From NCBI RefSeq assembly GCF_001618865.1, contig NZ_CP015136.1, positions 6,731,001 through 6,795,000 on the forward strand: DNA of 64,000 bases. The letters are read 5' to 3'. The translations under genes were made by a program, and so were the position numbers. How positions within the stretch are numbered: the first letter of the stretch is position 1; every line of letters begins with the position of its first letter. The stretch is from Luteitalea pratensis (GTDB lineage Bacteria; Acidobacteriota; Vicinamibacteria; Vicinamibacterales; Vicinamibacteraceae). Positions 44,996-53,143 of the stretch are shown here, piece after piece. The notes beneath the pieces were generated by a model. That model did no database searches. It was not told the DNA's origin and saw nothing but the letters and a program-made list of their open reading frames with translations.

Positions 44996-45112
44996 CCGGA
45001 CCCGGGCACCGGGATCCGGGTACCGGGTACCGGGCACGAAATCGGGCACCGGGCAACGGCACCCCAAGAGCCACAGGCTGAGCTCCTGAGCTCCTGAGTT
45101 CCTGAATTCCTG
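44996..45112. repeat. CCGGGTAC / GAGCTCCT arrays
   Basis: CGGACCCGGGCACCGGGATC and CCGGGTACCGGGTACC units (44998-45060), then GAGCTCCT, GAGTTCCT, GAATTCCT units (45080-45110). They lie between a secreted-protein gene and the zinc-ribbon gene stop. The rest of the gap 44856-44995 shows nothing. Confidence 0.8.
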
Positions 45113-45116
45113 TGAT

Positions 45117-45353
45117 CTACTCCTGCGCGTCGCGAATGGTCTGCCTGACGGGATCGGGCAGCATGCGCGTGGCAAACTTCCAGCAGGTTCCGCAGGCGGG
45201 GCAATCGTAGTAATGGATCGGCAGCTGCGGCATCGACGCGGCCTGGGTGCGGAATGCGCCGGAGGAGATCTCCGTGTGGACGTGCACCAGTGTCTCGTCG
45301 CAGTCGGGACAGGCCGGATTGTCGGGGCGTGGCGGAACGATGGACAGCGCCAC
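45117..45353 (-). CDS. Small zinc-ribbon protein
   Basis: A 78-residue protein with two cysteine pairs, CPDC at 15-18 and CPAC at 51-54 (plus Cys57), spaced as a zinc ribbon. It begins 4 bp after the LOG gene stop and ends the diaminopimelate gene run. No further match recognised. Confidence 0.65.
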   Translation of the reverse strand: MALSIVPPRPDNPACPDCDETLVHVHTEISSGAFRTQAASMPQLPIHYYDCPACGTCWKFATRMLPDPVRQTIRDAQE

Positions 45354-45357
45354 GGGG

Positions 45358-46227
45358 TCAGCCCTGGGTCTTGGCGATGTCGGGCGTGCGCGTCACCACG
45401 TGCGGTGGTTCCGGGCGCAGGTGATGCACCTGGAGGTGGTCGCGCAGCACACGAAACGCACGCTTCGGCGTATCCACCTTCTCCATCAACGTCAGGTCGT
45501 CTTCGTGGATCGCGCCCCACTCGACCAGCGGCTGCAAATGCAGGATCTGGTCCCAGTAATGCGAGCCGTACAGGATCACCTTGAGCTGCTTCGAGAGCTT
45601 CTGGGTCTGCACCAGGGTCAGGATCTCGAAGACCTCGTCGAGCGTGCCGAAGCCGCCGGGGAACACCACGAGCGCCTTGGCCAGGTACGCAAACCAGAAC
45701 TTCCGCATGAAGAAGTAGTGGAATTCGAAGTGCAGGCGATCGCTGACGAATGGGTTCGGGCCCTGCTCGAACGGCAGCTTGATGTTCAGGCCGATGCTCT
45801 TGCCACCGGCCTCGTGCGCACCGCGATTGGCCGCCTCCATGATGCCGGGACCACCGCCGGAACAGACCACGAACCGGTGCATGTCCGAGTCGAGTTCGGC
45901 CGTCCACTCCGTGAGCATCCGGGCGAGCGTCCGGGCATCCTCGTAGTACTTCGCCCACTCCACGGCCTTCTCGGCCCGCTTGAGTTCGTCCTTCGACGCG
46001 CGAAGCTTCGCGGTCGACTTGCCGCGCACCTTGAGCACCTGCAGATCGCGTCGCGTCTCGGCCCGGCTCTTGACACGCGCCGACCCGAAGAACACCACCG
46101 TGTCCTTGATCCCTTCCTGGGTGAACCGTCGATGCGGCTCGAAGTACTCCGACAGGATGCGCAGCGGCCGCGCATCGTCGCTCTGGAGGAACTCGGCGTT
46201 CAGGTAGGCCAGTGGTTGGCTGCTCAT
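45358..46227 (-). CDS. LOG family protein (Rossmann, cytokinin-riboside-monophosphate hydrolase type)
   Basis: A 289-residue LOG/TIGR00730-type protein. The nucleotide-binding signature is PGGFGTLDEVFE, preceded by VCSGGGPGIMEAANRGAHEAGG. Family members cleave nucleoside 5'-monophosphates to base and ribose 5-phosphate. The long form (with N- and C-terminal extensions) is common in bacteria. ATG 46227 is 13 bp after the M20 peptidase gene stop. No link to lysine synthesis is known. Confidence 0.88.
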   Translation of the reverse strand: MSSQPLAYLNAEFLQSDDARPLRILSEYFEPHRRFTQEGIKDTVVFFGSARVKSRAETRRDLQVLKVRGKSTAKLRASKDELKRAEKAVEWAKYYEDARTLARMLTEWTAELDSDMHRFVVCSGGGPGIMEAANRGAHEAGGKSIGLNIKLPFEQGPNPFVSDRLHFEFHYFFMRKFWFAYLAKALVVFPGGFGTLDEVFEILTLVQTQKLSKQLKVILYGSHYWDQILHLQPLVEWGAIHEDDLTLMEKVDTPKRAFRVLRDHLQVHHLRPEPPHVVTRTPDIAKTQG

Positions 46228-46240
46228 GGGGTCTCGAGGG

Positions 46241-47242
46241 CTAACCAGCGAGCAGGTGGCGGGCAATCCGCTGGTAGTCATCGACGGCCCGGTGCAGATC
46301 CGCGATGGCGACCGACTCGTGGTCGGTGTGTGCGACGTGAATGGATCCCGGTCCGTACATCAGGCGCGTTCCCCACGCATTGAGCAGCGGAGCATCGGTC
46401 GTGTAACCCACCACTTCCTTTTCGAAGCCGTCGAGGGTCGCCATGTGGAGCGAGGGCACATGGTAGACGTACTCGATATCGACCAGCGGGCGGATCGGCT
46501 CGAGCACCGCCAGCACTTCTTCGTAGGGCGTGACGATGCGAAAGAGGAGATCGGCCGTGGCCGAGGGCGGAATCACGTTGGGCGCGAGGCCGCCGTTGAT
46601 CGCGCCGATGTTGAACTGCGTGGGCCCGAGCACGCCGTCGATCGGCAGCGCCATCGCGCGCACCTGCTGCAGCGCGTCGAGCAGTTTCTCGATCGCCGAC
46701 TCGCCGAGGTGCGGGTAGCCGGAATGGGCCGCGCGGCCCTTCGCGTGCAGCTTCACGCGCACCACGCCGCGATGCCCGAGCGCGAGCCGGCCCTCGGTCG
46801 GCTCGCCGTTGACCAGGAAGCGGGTGACTCCGCGGGAGAGTTCGTCGGCGATCATCGCCCCGTCACTGCCCCGCTCCTCGCCGACCAGGAACAACAGGCC
46901 CACGCGCGTCTCGCCGGCGGCGCGCATCGCCTCGACTGCGGCGAACTGGCTGACGAGGATGCCCTTGGCGTCGCAACTGCCCCGTCCGTGGATGCGATCG
47001 CCCTCGACCCGGCTCGGCGTGAAGGGCGGTACGCAATCCATGTGCGTGGAGAAGATCACCTCCGGCGTGCCGACGGTCGCGAGCACGTTCACACGCGCGC
47101 CGGTGACGGTCTGGCGGGTCACGGCGTACCCACGCTGCTCCAGTTCCTCGCCGACCATCACGCAGACCGCGGCCTCGTCGCCGGTCGTGCTCTCGACGTC
47201 CACGAGCCGACGCGTCAGCGCGACGACGTCTAGCGGATCCAT
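46241..47242 (-). CDS. dapE: M20 peptidase, DapE/ArgE-like (probable succinyl-diaminopimelate desuccinylase)
   Basis: A 333-residue zinc amidohydrolase. Metal ligands: STHMDCVPPF (His-x-Asp near 66-68), GRGSCDAKG (Asp), GEERGSDGA (catalytic Glu pair) and a late HTDHESV His. It lies directly after dapD, overlapping by 13 bp, which fits the desuccinylase step after DapD and the transaminase. It also resembles acetylornithine/LysK deacylases, so the DapE role is from context. Confidence 0.75.
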   Translation of the reverse strand: MDPLDVVALTRRLVDVESTTGDEAAVCVMVGEELEQRGYAVTRQTVTGARVNVLATVGTPEVIFSTHMDCVPPFTPSRVEGDRIHGRGSCDAKGILVSQFAAVEAMRAAGETRVGLLFLVGEERGSDGAMIADELSRGVTRFLVNGEPTEGRLALGHRGVVRVKLHAKGRAAHSGYPHLGESAIEKLLDALQQVRAMALPIDGVLGPTQFNIGAINGGLAPNVIPPSATADLLFRIVTPYEEVLAVLEPIRPLVDIEYVYHVPSLHMATLDGFEKEVVGYTTDAPLLNAWGTRLMYGPGSIHVAHTDHESVAIADLHRAVDDYQRIARHLLAG

Positions 47243-48081
47243 CGTTCGAGCTCGGTGCGGGTGTCGGTGCGGCTGTCTCGGTACTTGACGATCACCGGCG
47301 TGGCCAGCGAGAGTTTCCACTCGACGCCGGGCCCCTCGGTGACGGCACGAGCGCCCGGGACGACGACCGCGCCTTCCGGAATCACGAGCGGTTGCCCGTT
47401 CTCCGGCCGGATGATGCGGCCGTTCGGCAGGTCGTAGACCGGCGTGGACCCGGTGAGGATGGTGCCGGCGCCGATCACCGCACGCGCCTTCACCACCGCG
47501 CCCTCGTAGATGCCGGTGTTGCCGCCGACGAGCACGTCGTCCTCGATGATGACGGGCATTGCGCCAACCGGCTCGATCACGCCCCCGATCTGGGCAGCGG
47601 CACTGAGGTGCACGCGAGCGCCGACCTGCGCACACGAGCCGACGAGCGCGTGCGAGTCGATCATCGAGCCCTCGCCCACGTAGGCACCGATGTTGACGTA
47701 CATCGGCGGCATCGCAATCACGCCCCTGGCCAGGTGCGCGCCGTCGCGCACGGACGAACCGCCCGGAACGATGCGGATACCGCTGCCGGCGCCGAATCGC
47801 TGCAGCGGCAGCGTGTCCTTGTCGAAGAACGGCCACCGGCCGTGATCCATCGACGCATCGACGAGGTCACCGAAACGGAACCCGAGCAGGATCCCCTGCT
47901 TCACCCAGCTGTTCACCACCCAACCGGTGGGCGAATTGGCATCCGGCGAGGCGGCACGTACGCTGCCCTCCGACAATGCGGCGCGCAGGCGCCCGAACAG
48001 TTCACGTCCTTCTTCGCGGGAGGCGTCGGCGCCGGCGGCCCAGAGCCGCTCGACGTCCTGACGCAAGGCCTCGATGCTCAT
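47230..48081 (-). CDS. dapD: 2,3,4,5-tetrahydropyridine-2,6-dicarboxylate N-succinyltransferase
   Basis: A 283-residue left-handed beta-helix (hexapeptide) acyltransferase that succinylates tetrahydrodipicolinate. N-terminal helical part (1-100, ALRQDVERLWAAGAD), then hexapeptide repeats with RGVIAMPPMYVNIGAYVGEGSMID and SHALVGSCAQVGARVHLS, both usual DapD segments. Start overlaps the dapA stop (ATGA). It directs the succinylase branch of the diaminopimelate pathway. Confidence 0.93.
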   Translation of the reverse strand: MSIEALRQDVERLWAAGADASREEGRELFGRLRAALSEGSVRAASPDANSPTGWVVNSWVKQGILLGFRFGDLVDASMDHGRWPFFDKDTLPLQRFGAGSGIRIVPGGSSVRDGAHLARGVIAMPPMYVNIGAYVGEGSMIDSHALVGSCAQVGARVHLSAAAQIGGVIEPVGAMPVIIEDDVLVGGNTGIYEGAVVKARAVIGAGTILTGSTPVYDLPNGRIIRPENGQPLVIPEGAVVVPGARAVTEGPGVEWKLSLATPVIVKYRDSRTDTRTELERWIR

Positions 48082-48986
48082 GCGGATGTGGTCTCTGCCA
48101 GCAGGCCCAGATCCAGGGCGATGCGGCGCAAGGTCTGCAGGCTGTGACTCGTCGGCGCGACCATCGGCAGCCGGTACGTGGGTTCGAGCAGCCCGGCCAA
48201 CGCCATGACCGCCTTCACCGGGCCCGGGTTGGACTCGAGGAAATTGGCCTGCAGCAACGGCAACAGCCGCTGGTGGATCACCCGCGCGGCGGCGAAGTCG
48301 CCACGCTCGCAAGCCTCGACCAGCCGCGCCATGTCGGACGGCACCTCGTTGCCCGCCACCGAGATGACGCCCTCACCACCGAGTGCCATGACCGGCAGGG
48401 TCAGCGTGTCGTCGCCCGACAGCACGAGGAAGTCCGCGGGGACGCGGCGGCGGACGTCCGCGATCTGGAACACGTTGCCAGATGCTTCCTTGATGCCGAC
48501 GATCTGCGGCAGCTGCGCGAGCCGCTCGGTGGTGGCCGGCTCGATGTTGCTGCCGGTGCGCGCGGGCACGTTGTAGAGCACGATGGGCAGGTTCGTGTTC
48601 GACGCAATCGAGGCGTAATGCTGGAACAGCCCTTCCTGCGTCGGCTTGTTGTAGTACGGCGATACCGACAGGATGCCGTTCGCGCCCGCAGCGGCCATCG
48701 CATGCGCGGACTCGATCACCTCGGCGGTGTCGTAGCCACCCGCACCGGCGAGGACCGGCACCACGCCCTTGACCTCGTCCACGACAAGCTCGACGACGAC
48801 GCGTTTCTCGGCCGCCGACAGCGTCGGCGCCTCGCCCGTGGTACCCACGGGAACGAGGAAATGCATGCCGGCCTCGATCTGCCGGCGCGCCAGGCGACGT
48901 ACCGCCGCCTCGTCAATCCGTCCGCTCACGGTGAATGGCGTCACCAGGGCGGTGCCACAGCCGGTGAAGGGTCGTCGTGGGGTCAT
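48078..48986 (-). CDS. dapA: 4-hydroxy-tetrahydrodipicolinate synthase
   Basis: A 302-residue class I aldolase-type TIM barrel. It joins pyruvate to aspartate semialdehyde. GTTGEAPTLS, SPYYNKPTQEGLFQHY, YNVPARTG (Tyr) and the Schiff-base lysine segment IVGIKEASGN are all seen. Start ATG 48986 is preferred; an ATG 12 bases upstream is also in frame. The gap to dapB is 193 bp and holds repeat arrays and hairpins, so separate expression from the genes before it is possible. Confidence 0.95.
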   Translation of the reverse strand: MTPRRPFTGCGTALVTPFTVSGRIDEAAVRRLARRQIEAGMHFLVPVGTTGEAPTLSAAEKRVVVELVVDEVKGVVPVLAGAGGYDTAEVIESAHAMAAAGANGILSVSPYYNKPTQEGLFQHYASIASNTNLPIVLYNVPARTGSNIEPATTERLAQLPQIVGIKEASGNVFQIADVRRRVPADFLVLSGDDTLTLPVMALGGEGVISVAGNEVPSDMARLVEACERGDFAAARVIHQRLLPLLQANFLESNPGPVKAVMALAGLLEPTYRLPMVAPTSHSLQTLRRIALDLGLLAETTSA

Positions 48987-49000
48987 GGGGTCAAGCATAA

Positions 49001-49067
49001 TCGGGAATCGGGAGTCGGAATCAGTACCGGGTTCCGGGTACCGGGTACCGGGTACCGGGTACCGGGT
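49001..49067. repeat. GGGTACC tandem array
   Basis: GGGAATCGGGAGTCGGAATC then five consecutive perfect GGGTACC units (about 49033-49067), each a KpnI site, after GGGTTCC. It lies between dapB and dapA. Confidence 0.9.
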
Positions 49068-49160
49068 ACCGGGCCGGGCTCGGCGAGCCGGCCCTACCAT
49101 CTGCGGCCGGCGTCTGGCGTTGCTGTTGCGACGGTAGCGTCGGGCGGTCCCAGCCCGACG
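49068..49160. repeat. Second copy of paired REP-like hairpins
   Basis: GGGCCGG(G)CTC-GGC-GAGCCGGCCCTACC (from 49070) and CGTCGGGC-GGTCCCA-GCCCGACG (49138-49160) match the arrangement at 42909-42975, with a 30-bp insert between the parts. A GTAGCG sequence precedes the second hairpin at both sites. Confidence 0.78.
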
Positions 49161-49179
49161 TCCCCTCGACGTCCGGCGT

Positions 49180-49881
49180 TCAGCGTTCAGCGTTCTCCGT
49201 GATGCCGAGGACGTCGCGCATCGAGTACCAGCCCGATCGCCCGTGCACCCAGCGTGCGGCGCGCAGGGCGCCATGCGCGAACGTGGCACGATCGCGCACG
49301 GTGTGTGTCAGCGTGACCGTCTCCGCGGGGCCGTCGAACCCGGCCACGTGCGTGCCCGGGATGTGCCCGGCACGCGTCGACGACACATCCACGTGGCGGG
49401 TCAATCCTGCCTGGCGCATCGCATCGAGCAACAGCAACGCCGTCCCCGACGGCGCGTCGCGTTTCTTCGAGTGATGCGCCTCGTGCAGGAACGCGTCGTA
49501 GTCGTCCAACCGCTCGACGGCCGCACTCACGACGCGGACGGCCGCCTCCATCAGGTAGGCACCGACGGAGAAATTCGAGGCCACTACAGCGCCGGCGCCG
49601 CGACGCTCGACAATGGCCCGTGCCGTCGCCTCGTAGTCGCCCCAGCCAGTGCTTCCGAGCACGAGCGTCGGTGCCAGCGTGCTCAAGCGCTCGAGGTTGA
49701 CGCGCAGTGCGTCGCCGGTGGCAAAGTCGATCACCACGTCCGCACCCGTCGACGCCGCCGCCGCCCACGTCTCGTCGACACTCGCACTCGTCAACACGCC
49801 GACGACCTCGACGCCATGCGCGGCCGCGTGCAGTCCCACGAGCCGTCCCATGCGGCCGTGCCCGAACAGGACAGCGCGCAT
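49180..49881 (-). CDS. dapB: 4-hydroxy-tetrahydrodipicolinate reductase
   Basis: A 233-residue NAD(P)H-dependent reductase. The glycine motif is GHGRMGR (8-14), the catalytic segment HEAHHSKKRDAPSGTA near 134-149. Length is slightly short. Its last residues ENAER come from the GTTCAGC repeat seen at other gene ends, so its C-terminus has been re-made by a repeat. It starts on the lysC stop (TGATG). Confidence 0.93.
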   Translation of the reverse strand: MRAVLFGHGRMGRLVGLHAAAHGVEVVGVLTSASVDETWAAAASTGADVVIDFATGDALRVNLERLSTLAPTLVLGSTGWGDYEATARAIVERRGAGAVVASNFSVGAYLMEAAVRVVSAAVERLDDYDAFLHEAHHSKKRDAPSGTALLLLDAMRQAGLTRHVDVSSTRAGHIPGTHVAGFDGPAETVTLTHTVRDRATFAHGALRAARWVHGRSGWYSMRDVLGITENAER

Positions 49882-51266
49882 CAGGCCACGACTCCAGCCG
49901 GTTCGACCTCGAGGCAGAAACGCTCATGCACCCGCGACATCGCCGCCTGCAACTGCGACTGCGGCAGGACGACGGTGAGGTTGCGGCGCGCGCCCGCCTG
50001 CGACACCATCCGCAGCGGGAACTCGTCGAGGGCGCCGAGCACGCGTGCGGCAAGGCCCGGCTCGAGCCGCAATCGTTCGCCCACCGCGCACAGCAGCGCC
50101 ATCTCGGACTCGACGCCGACCTCGGCAAACACCGACAGGTCGGCCACGATTTCGTCGAGGGCACGCCGATCCTCGATGGTGATCGACACGCTCACCTCGG
50201 AGGTCGTGATCACGTCCACCGACGTCCGGTAGCGCTCGAACACCTCGAACACGCGGCGCATGAACCCGTACGCGGCCAGCATCATCGTCGAACGGATGTC
50301 GATCACGGTGATGTCACGCTTGCATGCGAGTCCGGTGAGCGGCGCCTCGGGCAGCGGCGGGTTGGCCGTGATCGTCGTGCCCGCGACTTCCGGACGATGC
50401 GAGTTCAGGATGCGGACGGGGATGCCATCGGTGACCGCTGGAGCGATGGTGCTCGGGTGCAGCACCTTGGCACCGAAGTACGCCAGCTCGGACGCCTCGG
50501 CGAACGACAGCGATGGCAGCGGCCGCGCTCCCTCGACGATGCGCGGGTCGGCCGTCAGCATGCCGTCGACGTCGGTCCAGATCTGGATCTCGGCGGCGTG
50601 CAGTCCGGCGCCGAACAGCGATGCGGAGTAATCCGATCCGCCACGCCCCAGCGTCGTCGTGATGCCCTCGGCCGTTGCCCCGATGAAGCCTCCGAGCACG
50701 GCGACCACACCAGCCGACGTGATCGGTAGCACACGCTCCTTCAGCCGAGCCGCCGTGGCCGCCTGGTCGGGCAGGGCGTGGCCGTGGTCAGCACTGGTCA
50801 CGAGCACGCGTCGTGCGTCGACGCACTGGGCGGCCGTCCCGAGTTCGGTGAGAGCCGCGGCGACCAGACGGGAACTCGCCAGCTCGCCCATCGCGACAAC
50901 CGCGTCTCGCGACCGCGGCGATACCTCGCGCAGGACGGCCATCGCGTGCAGCAGCGCCGCCGCCTCGCGCCATTGGCGTTCGAGCGCGTCGAGCACGTCG
51001 CCTTGCTCGTCGGCCCGGGTGAGGAGTGCTTCGGCTGCCGCGCGATGACGATCGCGCATGACCGCGACCTTCTGCGACGCCAGTTCCGCATCGCCACGCT
51101 CGACCGCGGCGACCGCGTCGAGCAGCTGATCGGTGATGCCGGACATCGCTGACACCACGACGACCGGCGCACCGCTCGTCGCGTACTCGCGCGCGACGAT
51201 CCGCGCCAGGCGACCAATGGCCTCCGGGTCCTTGACCGACGTGCCGCCGAACTTCATCACGACCAT
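49881..51266 (-). CDS. lysC: Aspartate kinase, monofunctional with ACT domains
   Basis: A 461-residue aspartokinase that phosphorylates aspartate. KFGGTSV at 5-11, SRDAVVAMGELASS, TLGRGGSDYSA and WTDVDGMLTADPR form the kinase site; two ACT domains after about 300 (TVIDIRSTMML and NLTVVLPQS) bind lysine or threonine for feedback control. Nine bases separate it from asd. Confidence 0.95.
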   Translation of the reverse strand: MVVMKFGGTSVKDPEAIGRLARIVAREYATSGAPVVVVSAMSGITDQLLDAVAAVERGDAELASQKVAVMRDRHRAAAEALLTRADEQGDVLDALERQWREAAALLHAMAVLREVSPRSRDAVVAMGELASSRLVAAALTELGTAAQCVDARRVLVTSADHGHALPDQAATAARLKERVLPITSAGVVAVLGGFIGATAEGITTTLGRGGSDYSASLFGAGLHAAEIQIWTDVDGMLTADPRIVEGARPLPSLSFAEASELAYFGAKVLHPSTIAPAVTDGIPVRILNSHRPEVAGTTITANPPLPEAPLTGLACKRDITVIDIRSTMMLAAYGFMRRVFEVFERYRTSVDVITTSEVSVSITIEDRRALDEIVADLSVFAEVGVESEMALLCAVGERLRLEPGLAARVLGALDEFPLRMVSQAGARRNLTVVLPQSQLQAAMSRVHERFCLEVEPAGVVA

Positions 51267-51275
51267 GGCGTCACC

Positions 51276-52322
51276 TCAGAGCAGGCCTTGCGCCTGCATG
51301 AGCTCGGCATTGAGCAAGGCCGCGCCGGCCGCGCCGCGCACCGTGTTGTGACCCAACGCCACGAACTTGTGCTGGAGGACCGGGCACGGGCGCAGGCGCC
51401 CGAGGAAAACCGCCATGCCGTTCTCGCGCTCGACATCGAGACGCGGTTGTGGCCGGTTCTCCGCTTCCAGATAAACGAGCGGCCTGGGCGGCGCGAACGG
51501 CAACCCGATTTCCTGGGGCAGGCCGCTGAACGCGTCGAATGCTGCGCGGATGTCGGCTGCGGTGACGCTGGAGGCAAAGCCGACCGAGATCATCTCGCTG
51601 TGGCCGTCGATGACCGGGACCCGCGTGGTGTGGGCGCTGATGATCACCGGGTGTGGCTCGACATGGTCGCCGGCGAGCCTGCCGAGGATCTTCTGCGGCT
51701 CCATCTCGAGCTTTTCCTCCTCGCCACCGATGAACGGGACGACGTTGCCGAGGATGTCGAGCGAGGGCACGCCCGGGTAGCCCGCACCGGAGACGGCCTG
51801 CAGCGTGACGACGTTGCACGTGGTCAGGCCGAGCGCTCGAAGCGGCGCCAGCGCCATCGCCAGGAACATCGTCGAGCAGTTCGAGTTGGTGACGATGCCG
51901 CCCTTCCAGCCGTAGGCGGACTTCTGCTGTTCGAGCAACTCCAGGTGGTCCGGGTTGATTTCCGGGATCAGCAGCGGCACCAGCGGGTCCATCCGGTAGT
52001 TGCGCGCGTTGCTGACGACGATGTGTCCGGCATCGGCAAAGGCCTTCTCGAGATCGCCGGCGACGTTGGCGTCGAGAGCGGAGAACACGAGCTTCGGACC
52101 GTTGCCGGGGACGGGCCGCTGCACGACACGCGCGGCGGCAGCGTCGGGCATCGGGGTGGCGAGCTTCCAGTTGGCGGCGTCGGCGTACGTCTTCCCTTCC
52201 GAACGCTCGCTGCCGGCCAGCCAGGTGGCTTCGAACCACGGATGACCGGCAAGCAACCGCACGAACTGTTGACCGACCGTGCCGGTGGCGCCAAGCACGC
52301 CCACTGCTACTCGAGACGACAT
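51276..52322 (-). CDS. asd: Aspartate-semialdehyde dehydrogenase
   Basis: A 348-residue enzyme reducing aspartyl phosphate. GATGTVGQQF (11-20) binds NADP; catalytic Cys149 is in TNSNCSTM, and the acid-base His lies in ISAHTTRVP near 230. It is the archaeal/yeast-like group by these motifs (SNCST, not the GGN type). First gene of the operon; an attenuator lies ahead. Confidence 0.94.
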   Translation of the reverse strand: MSSRVAVGVLGATGTVGQQFVRLLAGHPWFEATWLAGSERSEGKTYADAANWKLATPMPDAAAARVVQRPVPGNGPKLVFSALDANVAGDLEKAFADAGHIVVSNARNYRMDPLVPLLIPEINPDHLELLEQQKSAYGWKGGIVTNSNCSTMFLAMALAPLRALGLTTCNVVTLQAVSGAGYPGVPSLDILGNVVPFIGGEEEKLEMEPQKILGRLAGDHVEPHPVIISAHTTRVPVIDGHSEMISVGFASSVTAADIRAAFDAFSGLPQEIGLPFAPPRPLVYLEAENRPQPRLDVERENGMAVFLGRLRPCPVLQHKFVALGHNTVRGAAGAALLNAELMQAQGLL

Positions 52323-52353
52323 CGAATCCTCGCTTCGTCCGCCTTCAACGACA

Positions 52354-52385
52354 AAACCCGCCTGCGCGGGTCGCGCGGCGGGTTT
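52354..52385 (-). terminator. asd: Attenuator-type Rho-independent terminator before asd
   Basis: On the minus transcript the stem is AAACCCGCC / GGCGGGTTT (9 bp, perfect), extended inside by GCGCG-ACC-CGCGC, followed by UUUUGUCGUU. It ends about 30 bases before the asd ATG. An ACCCGCGC in the inner stem (complement of 52364-52371) is fully complementary to GCGCGGGT in the leader (52446-52453), giving an antiterminator choice. Confidence 0.8.
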
Positions 52386-52425
52386 CTGTGGTGCACGTAC
52401 GCTTTGTGGAGATGAGCTGTTCTGC

Positions 52426-52512
52426 TCAGGACGCGTACACGAGCCACCCGCGCGCGGAGTCGAGCTCCCGCTTTCGAGTGGTCACGGTAATGGTGATGAT
52501 GGTGCGCGTCAT
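52426..52512 (-). CDS. Threonine/isoleucine-rich leader peptide (attenuation)
   Basis: A 28-residue reading frame starting MTRTIITITVTTRK: six Thr and three Ile codons (ACG, ACC, ATC, ATT, ACT) within the first 12 codons, then RELDSARGWLVYAS and stop. This resembles thrL of enteric bacteria. A promoter-like pair lies upstream and an attenuator stem downstream. No good ribosome site is seen just before the ATG, and a GTG 18 bases upstream is also in frame. Scarce charged Thr or Ile tRNA would stall ribosomes here and favour antitermination, inferred. Confidence 0.7.
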   Translation of the reverse strand: MTRTIITITVTTRKRELDSARGWLVYAS

Positions 52513-52543
52513 GGCCAGGTGCCGGATCACTCCGGCGGCCCAT

Positions 52544-52573
52544 AGATTAGCCTCCGGCCGCGCGGTCTGGCAA
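52544..52573 (-). promoter_or_regulatory. Predicted promoter of the asd-lysC-dap operon
   Basis: TTGCCA (52573-52568) and TAATCT (52549-52544) on the minus strand, with 18 bp between. Transcription would start about 25 bases before the leader peptide ATG. By resemblance to sigma-70 consensus only. Confidence 0.45.
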
Positions 52574-52599
52574 GGGTGGCCGCGTGTCATACTCGGCCC

Positions 52600-53097
52600 A
52601 TGTTTGGCTGCGCGTCTCCCGACCCCGCGTCGTTCGACTGCGTGATCGAAATCGCGGCCCCACCCGAGACGGTCTACTCGGCCTTCTTCTCCCGCGAGGC
52701 ACTGCAGCGCTGGTGGGGCGTCATCGCGTCGATCACCGGGCCGCGGCCGCTCGGCATCTACGCCCTGGAGTGGGCCAGGTCACCCGAGATCGACCCATTG
52801 CTCGGACCCTGGGGAGGCGTGTTCTACGGCGTGGTGATCGACGTCCGGCTCGGACGCGAGTTCTTCCTTGCCGACGCGTACTGGATGCCGCCCGAGGGCG
52901 ACCCGATCGGGCCGATGGCGGTGCACGTCACGTGCGAGCCCACCCACAGCGGGACCCGCCTGCGATTCCAGCAGAGCGGCTGCGACGACAACCCGCGCTG
53001 GCGCCGCTTCTACCGCGTGATCGCGAGTTCGTGGAGTGCAGCGCTCAGCCGCCTCAAGGAAGAGGTAGAACAAGAGCAGCTGCCGGATTTTGTGTAG
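52600..53097 (+). CDS. SRPBCC/AHSA1-type ligand-binding protein
   Basis: A 165-residue START-like protein: FDCVIEIAAPPETVYSAFFSREALQRWWG at the start, a long middle, and C-terminal helix SSWSAALSRLKEEVEQE. Such proteins bind hydrophobic ligands or act as Hsp90 cochaperone-like or polyketide-type proteins; function unknown. Divergent from the asd operon; its start lies within the operon's upstream region. Confidence 0.8.
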   Translation: MFGCASPDPASFDCVIEIAAPPETVYSAFFSREALQRWWGVIASITGPRPLGIYALEWARSPEIDPLLGPWGGVFYGVVIDVRLGREFFLADAYWMPPEGDPIGPMAVHVTCEPTHSGTRLRFQQSGCDDNPRWRRFYRVIASSWSAALSRLKEEVEQEQLPDFV

Positions 53098-53143
53098 CTG
53101 CGGGTTCCGTGGGGCTGCCGGTCACCGTTATCGCTGTAAAGGT

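Noticed and set aside
52480-52543. His-rich frame (HDAHHHHHYRDH) as a hisL-type leader
   Set aside because: The same bases read in another frame give Thr/Ile-rich peptide; the downstream genes are asd-lysC, not his genes, and the His frame runs through the terminator without a stop.
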